In this document: in pieces, positions 24,420 through 33,571 of the stretch
How the letters are laid out: every line of letters begins with the position of its first letter
How positions within the stretch are numbered: the first letter of the stretch is position 1
From: Bacteroidia bacterium
GTDB lineage: Bacteria > Bacteroidota > Bacteroidia > JADZBD01
Direction: 5' to 3'
Length of the DNA stretch: 47,683 nt
NCBI GenBank assembly: GCA_020852255.1
Contig: JADZBD010000014.1
Span: forward strand, 1 to 47,683
The notes under the pieces: model-generated
What the model was told of the DNA's origin: nothing
Databases searched by the model: none
What the model saw: the letters and a program-made list of their open reading frames with translations, nothing else
Translations under genes and position numbers: made by a program

Positions 24420-27400
24420 ATGAAGTCTTTTTTCGCTCTTCTTTTCCTGTCCCACTGCTTTTGGGCATCTGCCCAATCTGTAAGCTGGTCTCAGGATCCT
24501 TTTGAACAGCCTGTTTTCACAGAAAATGCCGGACAATGGAATGATCTGATTCCGGGTCAGCGGGTACTTTTTCAAACCCGCAACCTGGGAATGGATATCT
24601 ACGTTACTGATAAAGGCATTGTTTACCGGCACGACCGGGTGGTGCCGCTCAGCAGTGAAGAGAAGGAGAAGCGGTGGAAGGATTCGCCTTCGAGGGAATT
24701 TAAAATGAAGAACGGGCATTGGTCAGATTTTAAACTGTTACCGGAATTCGTCAGAATAGAGTGGAAGGGAGCGGGAGCGGGTGTAGAAGCGGAAGGCATG
24801 GAAATGCAGCACCATTATCACACCTTCGGCGCAAAAGAGGGCAACCATTATGTGAGCCTGAAAGCCAGAACATTTAAAAAGGTATTGCTCCGTAATATTT
24901 ATCCGGGCATAGACGTGGAATGCTATCTGAAGGAGAATAAGCAAGGCCTCAAGTATGATTTTATTGTTCATCCGGGTGCAGACCCCGGTTTGATCAGGAT
25001 TATTTACCATAACGCGAACAAGATTACTGCACTGGAGAACGGCGACCGTTTTGTACAGACATCCCTGGGAAGTTTCACCGATCACGCCCCCCTGGTCTAC
25101 TACCAGGACAACCGGAAGCTGCTTTCCTGCACCTACTCCGGAACTTCGGAGATGATCTTCTCTCTCGAAAAGTTTGACCCCTCGCGTACCCTCGTTATTG
25201 ATCCATGGATCAGCAATCCTGCTTTTTCAGGTTACAATGCAGGGTATGATATCAATTACGATAACGCCGGGAATGTATATGTGCTGGGATCTTATAATCC
25301 TCTTCAGCTGGCCAGATTCGACAACACCGGCGCCTTGCAGTGGGTTTACAATATGATGGGAGGGTATTATGCCTATGGAGATTTTGCAGTTGACGAGAAT
25401 ACCGGTTTCTCTTACATCGCGGAAGGGAAGACCGGCCCTACGCTGATGCACAAGGTGGATCCTGCAGGGGCGCTGGTGCTCCAGAACGCGAGTACAAGTA
25501 CCGAAATGTGGAGAATGGAATTTAACCGCGTTACCAATGAATTTTTAATTGGAGGGGTGGGAAATACGGTTGAAATCATGGATGTGAACCTGAATTTTAC
25601 CCCGGTGAATATTACGGCCGGCGTGATGAACGACAACACACTGATGTGCATTGATAATTGCACCAATGCCAATGATCTTTATGTGGCAGGCAACTCCGGA
25701 GAGATGGCAAAGGTTCCCGCCAATACTCTTGCACCTACTGCATGGAACGGGAACAACGGATATACATTCGCCTACGCCGGATGCAGGAATGTGGGCGGCT
25801 GGATTTTCCCGGTGATGGGATATAACGGAATGGCCGTAAGCGCAAACTGGCTGTATACTTTCGATGGTGCCGTGCTGAAAAAGTGGGACAAGAACACAGG
25901 TGCCTTTATCACCTCTGTCAATGTGACCGGCACTCCGTACCAGGAAGGCGGATTAACCACGGATCGTTGCAACAATGTGTATGCAGGAGCTAACAATCAG
26001 GTGAACGTGTATGATCCCAACCTAACGCTGCTTACTACAATCGCACTCCCCGATACAGTGTACGATCTTAAACTGGGGCTGAACAACTTGCTGTACGCTA
26101 CCGGAAAGAATTTTGTTGCGGAGATCCAGCTGCCTCCCAGCCTGGCTGTTGTGCTTACCCTTGCCCAAACTCCTTCTTCATGCACCACTTGCAACGGAAC
26201 CGCATCTGTAACGGTGAGTAACTCCTGCCTGGCTGCCTCCTACCTCTGGAGTCCGGGTGGGCAAACTACTTCTTCCGCCACCGGATTATGTGCTGGCTTG
26301 TATACTGTAACGGTTACCAATGCCTGCGGCGATACTTATTCTGATACCGTTACCGTACAAGGCCCGCCTTTGCTTTCGCTCAGTACCTCCCAGCAGAATG
26401 TTTTATGTTTCGGGCAAAATAACGGCACCGCTACTGCACTGCCAGCAGGCTCATCTCCCTTTACGTATCTCTGGAGTAATGCGCAAACAGGTGCCACCGC
26501 CACCGGACTCGCAGGCGGAACTTATACCGTTACGGTAACAGATGCCAACGGCTGTACGCTTACCGCAACGGTGACCATCACGCAGCCGGCCTCAGCCCTG
26601 AGCGCTAACCCCGTTGTTGTTTCTGCTACCTGCGGAAACAACAACGGGAGTATCACAGGGAACGCCGGAGGAGGAACCCCCGGATATATTTACCAATGGT
26701 CACCCTCCGGCGGTACCAATGCCAATGCGAGCGGACTGTCTGCCGGCACGTACACACTAACAGTAACCGATGCCAACGGCTGTTCGGTTACCGCAACGGC
26801 TACTGTTACCACTTCTTCCGTTCCTGCTCTTACACTTTCAAACGTTGATGTAACGTGTAATGGAGGAAACAATGGTTCAGCTACGGCCACAGCAACCGGC
26901 AATGGTCCCTTCACGTATGCATGGTTACCTTCCGGTGGTTCGAATGCTGCAGCAACAGGACTTAGTGCAGGAATATATACCTGTACTGTTACGGATGCCA
27001 ACGGGTGTACTGTAAGTCAAACAGTGAGTATTACCCAACCCGCGCCAATGAGCGTTTCCGCATCCGCAACGCTCACAACGATAGGGCAGGGAGGAGCAAG
27101 CCAGTTGACGGTGGTGGGAGGAATTACCTGGCTGTGGAATCCGGCAGCGGGATTATCCTGTACCACTTGTCAGTCGCCCGTCGCAAGTCCAACCGTAACC
27201 ACCACCTATTGCGTAACAGCAACGGATGCGGGCGGCTGTACCGCCTCTGCGTGTGTTACGATCAGTGTGGATGTGCCCTGCGGAACGGAGATTCTCGAAA
27301 CATTGATGCCAACGGCATTTTCTCCGAACAACGATGGAAGAAACGACGAGCTTTGTGTTCCGCAAAATTTATGTATAGAATCGTTTAATCTGAAGATATA

Positions 27401-27569
27401 CGATCGCTGGGGAGAGAAAGTGTTCGAGACAGAAAACATAGCGGATTGTTGGGATGGGAAATACAAGGGCAAAGAGTTGAACACTACGGCGTTTGTTTAT
27501 CATTTCGTGGCCACATTGAGCAATGGGGAGCAATTCGAACAAAAAGGAAACATCACACTCGTCCGATGA
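24420..27569 (+). CDS. Large surface protein with DUF7948-like N-terminus, SprB repeats and CHU_C C-terminus
   Basis: 1049 residues. Signal peptide near 1-20 (FWASAQ). The segment 'PVFTENAGQWND..VLFQTRNLGMDIYVTDKG' opens a DUF7948-like domain of about 240 residues. A propeller-like middle follows (NAGNVYVLGSYNP), then four SprB-type repeats from about 575 to 865. The end has ilPTAFSPNNDGRND and YDRWGEKVFE, the CHU_C T9SS type B domain. The stop overlaps the start of a PorP/SprF gene (ATGA), the usual pairing in which the SprF-like membrane protein supports export or surface attachment of its CHU_C partner. Confidence 0.88.
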   Translation: MKSFFALLFLSHCFWASAQSVSWSQDPFEQPVFTENAGQWNDLIPGQRVLFQTRNLGMDIYVTDKGIVYRHDRVVPLSSEEKEKRWKDSPSREFKMKNGHWSDFKLLPEFVRIEWKGAGAGVEAEGMEMQHHYHTFGAKEGNHYVSLKARTFKKVLLRNIYPGIDVECYLKENKQGLKYDFIVHPGADPGLIRIIYHNANKITALENGDRFVQTSLGSFTDHAPLVYYQDNRKLLSCTYSGTSEMIFSLEKFDPSRTLVIDPWISNPAFSGYNAGYDINYDNAGNVYVLGSYNPLQLARFDNTGALQWVYNMMGGYYAYGDFAVDENTGFSYIAEGKTGPTLMHKVDPAGALVLQNASTSTEMWRMEFNRVTNEFLIGGVGNTVEIMDVNLNFTPVNITAGVMNDNTLMCIDNCTNANDLYVAGNSGEMAKVPANTLAPTAWNGNNGYTFAYAGCRNVGGWIFPVMGYNGMAVSANWLYTFDGAVLKKWDKNTGAFITSVNVTGTPYQEGGLTTDRCNNVYAGANNQVNVYDPNLTLLTTIALPDTVYDLKLGLNNLLYATGKNFVAEIQLPPSLAVVLTLAQTPSSCTTCNGTASVTVSNSCLAASYLWSPGGQTTSSATGLCAGLYTVTVTNACGDTYSDTVTVQGPPLLSLSTSQQNVLCFGQNNGTATALPAGSSPFTYLWSNAQTGATATGLAGGTYTVTVTDANGCTLTATVTITQPASALSANPVVVSATCGNNNGSITGNAGGGTPGYIYQWSPSGGTNANASGLSAGTYTLTVTDANGCSVTATATVTTSSVPALTLSNVDVTCNGGNNGSATATATGNGPFTYAWLPSGGSNAAATGLSAGIYTCTVTDANGCTVSQTVSITQPAPMSVSASATLTTIGQGGASQLTVVGGITWLWNPAAGLSCTTCQSPVASPTVTTTYCVTATDAGGCTASACVTISVDVPCGTEILETLMPTAFSPNNDGRNDELCVPQNLCIESFNLKIYDRWGEKVFETENIADCWDGKYKGKELNTTAFVYHFVATLSNGEQFEQKGNITLVR

Positions 27570-28639
27570 GATCGACCTTTTTTCTACTGGTCACTTCCTT
27601 CTGCCTGTTTCCGGCTCGTTATTACGCTCAGGATGTTCACTTTTCTCAATACACCTTCTCTTCTCTGCAAATAAATCCGGCAAACACCGCGGTATCCAAG
27701 GATCTGATCGCCACATTGCAGCATAAGGAGCAGTGGAGAAGTGTGAATGCTTTTCGCACTTCCGCCGGATCTTTTGAAATGAAGTTTAACCAGAAGCGCT
27801 GGACCCGGATTCAAAAGATGACCAGCACGTTCAAAAAGAAACTGGTTAAAGGATTAGCGTGGGGGCTTCAGGGGTTTACCGATAAAGCCGGGGATGGAGG
27901 GATCAAACATACGCGCGTCAACAGTTCGCTGGCTTACCATGTTCTGCTGGATCCGAACAATACCCTCTCAGCCGGCTTCTCCGGCGGGTTTTCACAACGT
28001 AGTCTGACCACTGACGGATTACGGTGGAATTCCCAGTACACGAACGGCGTATATAATTCATCCCAGTTGTCCGGTGAAAGCATTTCATCAGGAAGTCTTT
28101 TCTTTTTTGATTTTGGCGCGGGTTTACTCTGGAATTATGGAGACGCCGCACGGTATATGACCTCCAACGACCATAAGCATTTTAGTGCCGGCATCAGTGT
28201 TGATCATCTGAACCGGCCGGTCTGCTCTTTTTTAGGCAGCGGCGAACGTTTAAACCGGCGCTGGACGGCAACACTGGGATCCGTTTTCGGAATCCCAAAC
28301 AGCCCTTATTCTCTTTGCCCCTCTGTTTTATTTATGCAGCAGGGAGCGCTGAAGGAATTAACCGGCGGGCTGCTTTTGAAGTACAAGTTCAGAGAGGAGT
28401 CAAAATATACCGGAAATGTAAAAGGGGCAGCGGTGTCGCTGGGTTGCTTTTACCGGAATAAAGATGCGGTGATTCCCATGATCTTAATCGAACTGGATGC
28501 GTATTCCCTGGGTATCTCCTACGATACCAATATTTCCGGTCTAACTTCTGTCACACAGGGCCGCGGCGGATTCGAAATCAGCCTGAGATTTTCCACCCCC
28601 AGCCCTTTTTTGTATCAGAATGTGAAGTCGAGGATATGA
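27566..28639 (+). CDS. PorP/SprF-family outer membrane protein
   Basis: 357 residues from ATG 27566, overlapping the previous stop; the frame is open upstream only inside that gene. After a signal peptide (FFLLVTSFCLFPARYYAQ) comes the family start DVHFSQYTFSSLQINPANTA. Alternating hydrophobic strands follow (AWGLQGFTDKAGDG, HFSAGISVDHLNRP, SLGISYDTNISGL), as expected for an outer-membrane beta-barrel. It should work with the CHU_C protein encoded just upstream. A further gene overlaps its end as ATGA. Confidence 0.9.
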   Translation: MRSTFFLLVTSFCLFPARYYAQDVHFSQYTFSSLQINPANTAVSKDLIATLQHKEQWRSVNAFRTSAGSFEMKFNQKRWTRIQKMTSTFKKKLVKGLAWGLQGFTDKAGDGGIKHTRVNSSLAYHVLLDPNNTLSAGFSGGFSQRSLTTDGLRWNSQYTNGVYNSSQLSGESISSGSLFFFDFGAGLLWNYGDAARYMTSNDHKHFSAGISVDHLNRPVCSFLGSGERLNRRWTATLGSVFGIPNSPYSLCPSVLFMQQGALKELTGGLLLKYKFREESKYTGNVKGAAVSLGCFYRNKDAVIPMILIELDAYSLGISYDTNISGLTSVTQGRGGFEISLRFSTPSPFLYQNVKSRI

Positions 28640-29550
28640 AGAAGCATTTCCGTATTCACCTGTTTATAGTACTATTCGCCTTTCCGCTTGTCCTTCGCCC
28701 TTCATCCTTCGAACTCTTCGTTCTTGGTACAGCACAGGACGGCGGCCGGCCGCATACCGGATGCGTCAAAACGTGCTGTACGAATGTAAACGAGAGGGAT
28801 TATGTTGTTTCCCTGGCTCTGGCTGATCATGTCAGCAAAAAATGGTGGTTGTTTGAAGCTACACCGGATATCAGAGAACAACTGGAACTTTTTCAGACAC
28901 TGACCGAAAAAAAATTCAACTATTTGCCGGATGGGATTTTCATTACCCATGCACATATCGGCCATTATACCGGCCTGATGCAATTCGGAAGAGAGGTGAT
29001 GAATACCAAAGATCTTCCGGTTTATGTACTTCCCAAAATGGCACAGTTCCTGCGTACCAACGGACCCTGGAGTCAGCTGGATTCTTTGAAAAATATCTCT
29101 ATTACCGAAATGAAGGAAGATTCAGCGATCTCACCGGTAGCCGGATTCCGGATTAAGGCGTGGATGGTTCCGCACCGGGACGAATTTTCGGAGACAGCAG
29201 GATTCAGTTTTTGTTTTGACACCACGGATGTTTTGTTTATCCCCGATATTGATAAATGGGAAAAATGGGATCAGGATATTGTAAAAATGGTAAAGGAACA
29301 TGATCACGCCCTCCTGGATGCCACGTTCTACGATGCGAATGAATTGCCCGGGCGCGATATAAAAACTATTCCTCATCCCCTGGTAAGTGAAACGATGACC
29401 TTGTTCAAAGATGAATCTGCGGCTACAAAAGCCAAGGTGGTGTTCATCCATTTTAACCATACCAACCTGCTGCTCAGAGATGCTAAGGAGAGGGCGAAAG
29501 TGTTGAAAGCCGGTTTTCGAATAGCCGGACAAGCAGGGAAGATTCTTTAA
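28636..29550 (+). CDS. MBL-fold metallo-hydrolase, PqqB-like
   Basis: 304 residues with an N-terminal hydrophobic signal-like segment (HLFIVLFAFPLVLRPSSF). 'FELFVLGTAQDGGRPHTGC' resembles the PqqB start, and 'FITHAHIGHYTGL' is the metallo-beta-lactamase motif in which Asp of HxHxDH is replaced by Gly. Further metal-binding residues could be the His in VPHRDE, FIPDID and FIHFNHTN. No other pqq genes are near, so PQQ synthesis is unlikely. Overlap with the SprF gene (ATGA) implies co-transcription with the surface-protein pair. Confidence 0.75.
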   Translation: MKKHFRIHLFIVLFAFPLVLRPSSFELFVLGTAQDGGRPHTGCVKTCCTNVNERDYVVSLALADHVSKKWWLFEATPDIREQLELFQTLTEKKFNYLPDGIFITHAHIGHYTGLMQFGREVMNTKDLPVYVLPKMAQFLRTNGPWSQLDSLKNISITEMKEDSAISPVAGFRIKAWMVPHRDEFSETAGFSFCFDTTDVLFIPDIDKWEKWDQDIVKMVKEHDHALLDATFYDANELPGRDIKTIPHPLVSETMTLFKDESAATKAKVVFIHFNHTNLLLRDAKERAKVLKAGFRIAGQAGKIL

Positions 29551-29576
29551 CAGGTTCCGTGTACCTGATCGGGCAT

Positions 29577-29888
29577 TTATTTAGTCAGTTTGGCTTCCAA
29601 TGAAGCCCATCCGCCTCCGTTATACACTTCATATCCTTTCGCCGAGAGAACTCCTTTTGCCTGAGCGCTGCGCATCCCGGAGGCGCATACAGTAATCACC
29701 GGTGTATCTTTCCGGATCTTTTTTATGCGCGAATGAAGATCCTGAAGAGGAATGTTAACGGAACCTTTGATATGACCGTTGGAAAATTCACGGGGCGACC
29801 GTACATCAATGATCTGCGCACCACGATCCATTAAACCGGGAAAATTAATTTTCGGTCCCAGACCGAGAAGTTGTGTCAGAAAGCTCAT
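29577..29888 (-). CDS. Rhodanese-domain protein
   Basis: 103 residues comprising one rhodanese domain. IIDVRSPREFSNGHIKGSVNIPL (about 26-48) is the CH2A-type signature and VCASGMRSAQA holds the active-site Cys (about residue 72). It may carry persulfide sulfur or act in redox or cyanide detoxification; the substrate is unknown. It overlaps the upstream membrane-protein gene by about 44 bases in another frame. Confidence 0.9.
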   Translation of the reverse strand: MSFLTQLLGLGPKINFPGLMDRGAQIIDVRSPREFSNGHIKGSVNIPLQDLHSRIKKIRKDTPVITVCASGMRSAQAKGVLSAKGYEVYNGGGWASLEAKLTK

Positions 29889-30087
29889 TTTTCTTTTTCT
29901 TTTTCGTGCTGTCCCAGGATAGTATCAGCCCCAGCAACGCACCGTATCCCATGCTGTTGTACGGATTGGAGGTAATGGCACAGCTTCCACTGCTGCACCC
30001 TATAAAATACCAGTAAGCCCAACCTCCGGAAATACCTATAGTTACCGCGAGGAGAATCCATTTGAAACGGAGAAGAGTAGTTCTCAT
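29845..30087 (-). CDS. Small membrane protein, DUF6132-like
   Basis: 80 residues. One or two membrane segments (FKWILLAVTIGISGGWAYWYF and YGALLGLILSW) flank GCSSGSCAITSNPYNSMGYG, which resembles small DUF6132-type proteins commonly next to rhodanese genes. The tail is highly charged (KKKKKNELSD). It precedes and overlaps the rhodanese gene, so the two likely cooperate in sulfur or thiol handling at the membrane (inference). Confidence 0.75.
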   Translation of the reverse strand: MRTTLLRFKWILLAVTIGISGGWAYWYFIGCSSGSCAITSNPYNSMGYGALLGLILSWDSTKKKKKNELSDTTSRSGTEN

Positions 30088-30122
30088 AGCACAAAGTTAG
30101 TAATCCTAACCATATAATGCAA

Positions 30123-33100
30123 CTAGATCTGAATCCCCATAACTAACACATCGTCAATTTGTTCCAGTGGACCTCGCCACTTTTCAAAGTAAGTCGCAAG
30201 CCTTAACTGTTGTTCGGTCATGGTGAGGGAGGAGGTTTCCTGGAGGAGTGTGCAGAAGTTTCGGAATTTCAACTTTTTACCTTTCTCTCCGCCAAATTGA
30301 TCGGCATATCCGTCAGTGAATAGATAGAGAATACTTTTTCCGGATGCGTTTATCGTATACAACCGGAAGGGGTTCAGCTTCTCAGACCGCCCGACGGGGA
30401 TTTTATCATATTCCAGTTCCTGTAGCCCGTTTTCGGTCACTAGCAATGGAGGATTGTTGGCCGCAGCGTATGTAATTTTTCCTGAGCGCGAGAAGCGAAC
30501 CATTATCCCATCCATCCCATCTTTCACTTCATCGGCTGCTAGGTGCGAAAGCAATCGTTCACGAGTATAGTTGAACACTTCCTCAGGTGAACGAATATCC
30601 TTTTCCATGATAGCTTCGTTCATGATGGTGATATTCAGCAAGCTCATGAAAGCGCCTGGTACTCCATGACCGGTGGAGTCGCACACGGCAAGGTAGAAAT
30701 CTCCCTCTTTTTCCAAAGCCCAGTAAAAATCTCCGGATACAATGTCTTTTGGGAGAAAGAGAATGAAATGAGGCGGAAGATTTTTTTCAAGCAGGGTAGC
30801 GGAGGCCAGCAATGCCTGTTGGATCCGTTGTGCGTAAAGAATAGAATCGGTGATCTCCTTATTCTTATGTTCAATGATATCTTTCTGTCCCCGGATCTCT
30901 TGTGTAGCCTGTTGGATTTTTTGGTTAAGCTGTCGATTCGCATGTTCTAACCTTCTGCCATTCCACTTTACAATTCCTAATACTAAAAGAAGCCCGCCTG
31001 CTGTGAAAAATGCTATTGCCCACCACGTAAAATACCAGGGAGGTAGAATGGTAAATTTGAATTGAATGGGCGTGCTCCAAACCATGGAACGATCCATGGC
31101 TCTCACCTGAAAAGTATACTGTCCCGCAGGGAGCGATATAAAATCAAAATCCTGGTTTGTGGTAAGTGTAGACCAGGCAGAATCAATTTCCGGTATCCGG
31201 GTTTGATATCGTACCGCCTCCTGGTTGAAATCTGCAATGGCCAAATAAGATATTCGAAATGATTCTCCGGAAGGAAATTGGGTTGGAAAGGAGTCCGGAA
31301 ATTCTTTACCCGACAAACTCAATGTTGTAAAGTGTAATGTCGGAAATTTAGGTTTGATCTTATCCAGATCGAAAGTGACCAAGTTGGGCCCCCATCCACC
31401 TACGAAAGCCTGACCCTGATGCACTACCGCTTTCCATATAAATCCGATGTCTTCGCTTACATCTCCCAATAAGTAGAAGCACGCGTATTCATTGGAATAC
31501 CGGTAGATCGATGTTCCGGAGCAGAGAATGATTTCATTTGACCCGCGTTCAACATCTGCCAAAGAAATATTTTCTGTTGATAAAGGTTTATTTAAATGAA
31601 GTACCCGGATCTCTCCGTTGGTGTAGAGTAAGATTTCTGAGAAGGTTGGAGATCCCGCTTTACCCAGAAAGAAAATCCTGTTGTTACGATCCTGTGCCAC
31701 ATAGGAAATGGCCCTCAGGTTAGGAAACCGGACGGTATCTAACGGAACAGCTGTTCCATGCTGAACCAAAAAAGGGGTTTTATTCTTCACCAGGAAGAGG
31801 GTGTATCCAAGGTCCTGAAACCGGGTCACAATTCCATCGGGCAAACCGCTTACTTCCTGAATAGTTCGGTTGTGTCCGGACCAGTAGTAAATTTTTTCAT
31901 CCGTCGTTAACAGATAGAAGGCATTGTCCGGAGCACTTTGCATCATCCGGATATCTCCGGGGAGGTCTTTCAAAATGATCTCTCTGTTGCCCTTTACATG
32001 ACGGTAGACCGTGTCATTTTTCTCGGTAAAGAAGATACCTCCATGGCTGGCGGAGAAATGCCGGAAGGTCGAATTTACATTCGTCAGGTTACCCTTCGGA
32101 TCATAATACCGGAGGAATTGCCTGGCACTATCCGTATCAAATACTCCTCCTGAATCGTCGATATAGACATATTGACCATTTACCAAGCCGGTTTTCTTCC
32201 ACTCTCCGTTTTTATATTTAAAAACTTCAATATGCTTATTCTCCAATAAGGTAAAAAGGGAAGAGTCGGATGCAGATACACCTTGTGGAGCAAGACCATT
32301 GCAGGGTACGGGTGGAATAATTTTTTCACGATTCAATTCGAATGTGACCAATTTCCCCTCTGTTTTCTGCATTTTTTGAACCCATATCACACCTGGTTTT
32401 GCCGAATAACATAGGGAGTTGAAGAGTTCGAGGCCGGGATATAATGAATCCTGAACAAAGGCATGACCGTTTTTCAGTACATAGCTGAATGTAGAGGCTG
32501 GAGTAAAATCATAGATCCAGACTTCGGGTCCAACGTCAGAATTGAAAAAGCTCTGATCTCCCCCCCCCGAAACCTTACCCAGGGAGAAAAAGTTATTTTT
32601 ATTCAATTGATACCAACCGGATTGTTGAGTAGCATATAATTCCATCGGTCCCGTTTCCGGAATCGAAGCGAAGTAGTGGTATCCCCCATCATCATCCCCA
32701 AGATAATACAACGGGAGGGGAAGCTCACTGAACCCTTTCTTGAAGTCATAAAAGCCGGATTTGTTTTTAAAATCAGAGATGTAGATCCCTTTTTCAAGGA
32801 ACTTAACAATATTAAACCGCATAGGAATGATTACGGAATCTACTTTTCCATCCTCGCAAACCCACCACTTAGAATAAGCACTTTTTTCTTTGTAGGAAAT
32901 ACCCCACCACATCCGTCCTGATTCATCCAGCTCAAGATTAAATACCGGATTTCGGTTATTGGGATCATACCCTTCCTTGTCGATGATGGCTGATGGATTG
33001 ATATCAAAATCTGGGGCTACAGGTTCCCATTTACCATTTTTAGCAGCCGGAAAAAACTTGCCCAGCCCTTTGTAGGTAAACACCCAAAGTGCACCGCGTT

Positions 33101-33536
33101 TGTCCAGACACATTGAAATAACCGAGTCGGAGGGCATGCCGTTTTCACGGCCAAATATTTTTTCAGGTTCTCCATTTACCATTTTGAAAACGCCATTCAT
33201 ACTTCCCATCCAAACTGAGCCTGCAGAATCTTTGAATATAGGTAGGGGATCCCGGTTTGCCCTCCAGGCAGCATGGACGAAGGATAGCCAATGTGATCCG
33301 GTTTGTTTCGAGTATATTTTAAAAGTGCTGCCATTAAAGCGAATCAGACGGTCACTTGAGCGATCCACGGAGATCATCCAGGTATACCCCATATTGTCAG
33401 TAATACATTGGGATATCGGCTCAAAGCCGTCTGCCCCGGTGTACCTATGTATGTGTATACTATGCTGGGCGGATATGGAAAAAGTTTCCCATAGGATAAA
33501 TAAGACCACGATCAATCCACTCCTGAGCGAACTCAT
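30123..33536 (-). CDS. Membrane signalling protein: propeller sensor with SpoIIE-type PP2C phosphatase
   Basis: 1137 residues from Met at 33536; a longer start at 33563 adds nine residues, but the 33536 start gives a clean signal peptide (LRSGLIVVLFILWETFSISAQ). About 750 residues of propeller repeats form the periplasmic sensor, followed by a Y_Y_Y-like domain, one membrane helix (WAIAFFTAGGLLLVLGIV), a coiled coil (HANRQLNQKIQQ..EHKNKEITDSI) and a SpoIIE/PP2C domain (SGDFYWAL, AVCDSTGHGVPGAFMS, LFTDGYADQ). It probably dephosphorylates an anti-sigma-factor antagonist or similar. A run of nine C at 32560-32568 (nine G in the coding strand) lies in the sensor part. Confidence 0.88.
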   Translation of the reverse strand: MSSLRSGLIVVLFILWETFSISAQHSIHIHRYTGADGFEPISQCITDNMGYTWMISVDRSSDRLIRFNGSTFKIYSKQTGSHWLSFVHAAWRANRDPLPIFKDSAGSVWMGSMNGVFKMVNGEPEKIFGRENGMPSDSVISMCLDKRGALWVFTYKGLGKFFPAAKNGKWEPVAPDFDINPSAIIDKEGYDPNNRNPVFNLELDESGRMWWGISYKEKSAYSKWWVCEDGKVDSVIIPMRFNIVKFLEKGIYISDFKNKSGFYDFKKGFSELPLPLYYLGDDDGGYHYFASIPETGPMELYATQQSGWYQLNKNNFFSLGKVSGGGDQSFFNSDVGPEVWIYDFTPASTFSYVLKNGHAFVQDSLYPGLELFNSLCYSAKPGVIWVQKMQKTEGKLVTFELNREKIIPPVPCNGLAPQGVSASDSSLFTLLENKHIEVFKYKNGEWKKTGLVNGQYVYIDDSGGVFDTDSARQFLRYYDPKGNLTNVNSTFRHFSASHGGIFFTEKNDTVYRHVKGNREIILKDLPGDIRMMQSAPDNAFYLLTTDEKIYYWSGHNRTIQEVSGLPDGIVTRFQDLGYTLFLVKNKTPFLVQHGTAVPLDTVRFPNLRAISYVAQDRNNRIFFLGKAGSPTFSEILLYTNGEIRVLHLNKPLSTENISLADVERGSNEIILCSGTSIYRYSNEYACFYLLGDVSEDIGFIWKAVVHQGQAFVGGWGPNLVTFDLDKIKPKFPTLHFTTLSLSGKEFPDSFPTQFPSGESFRISYLAIADFNQEAVRYQTRIPEIDSAWSTLTTNQDFDFISLPAGQYTFQVRAMDRSMVWSTPIQFKFTILPPWYFTWWAIAFFTAGGLLLVLGIVKWNGRRLEHANRQLNQKIQQATQEIRGQKDIIEHKNKEITDSILYAQRIQQALLASATLLEKNLPPHFILFLPKDIVSGDFYWALEKEGDFYLAVCDSTGHGVPGAFMSLLNITIMNEAIMEKDIRSPEEVFNYTRERLLSHLAADEVKDGMDGIMVRFSRSGKITYAAANNPPLLVTENGLQELEYDKIPVGRSEKLNPFRLYTINASGKSILYLFTDGYADQFGGEKGKKLKFRNFCTLLQETSSLTMTEQQLRLATYFEKWRGPLEQIDDVLVMGIQI

Positions 33537-33558
33537 GGGGAAAAGATACAAAAATCTG

Positions 33559-33566
33559 TACATTTG
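33559..33566 (+). promoter_or_regulatory. -7 element almost adjoining a start codon
   Basis: TACATTTG fits the Bacteroidota -7 consensus and ends only 5 bases before ATG 33572. Transcription would then start at or beside the start codon, giving a leaderless mRNA. No good -33 box is visible 20 bases upstream. Confidence 0.35.
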
Positions 33567-33571
33567 CAGGG

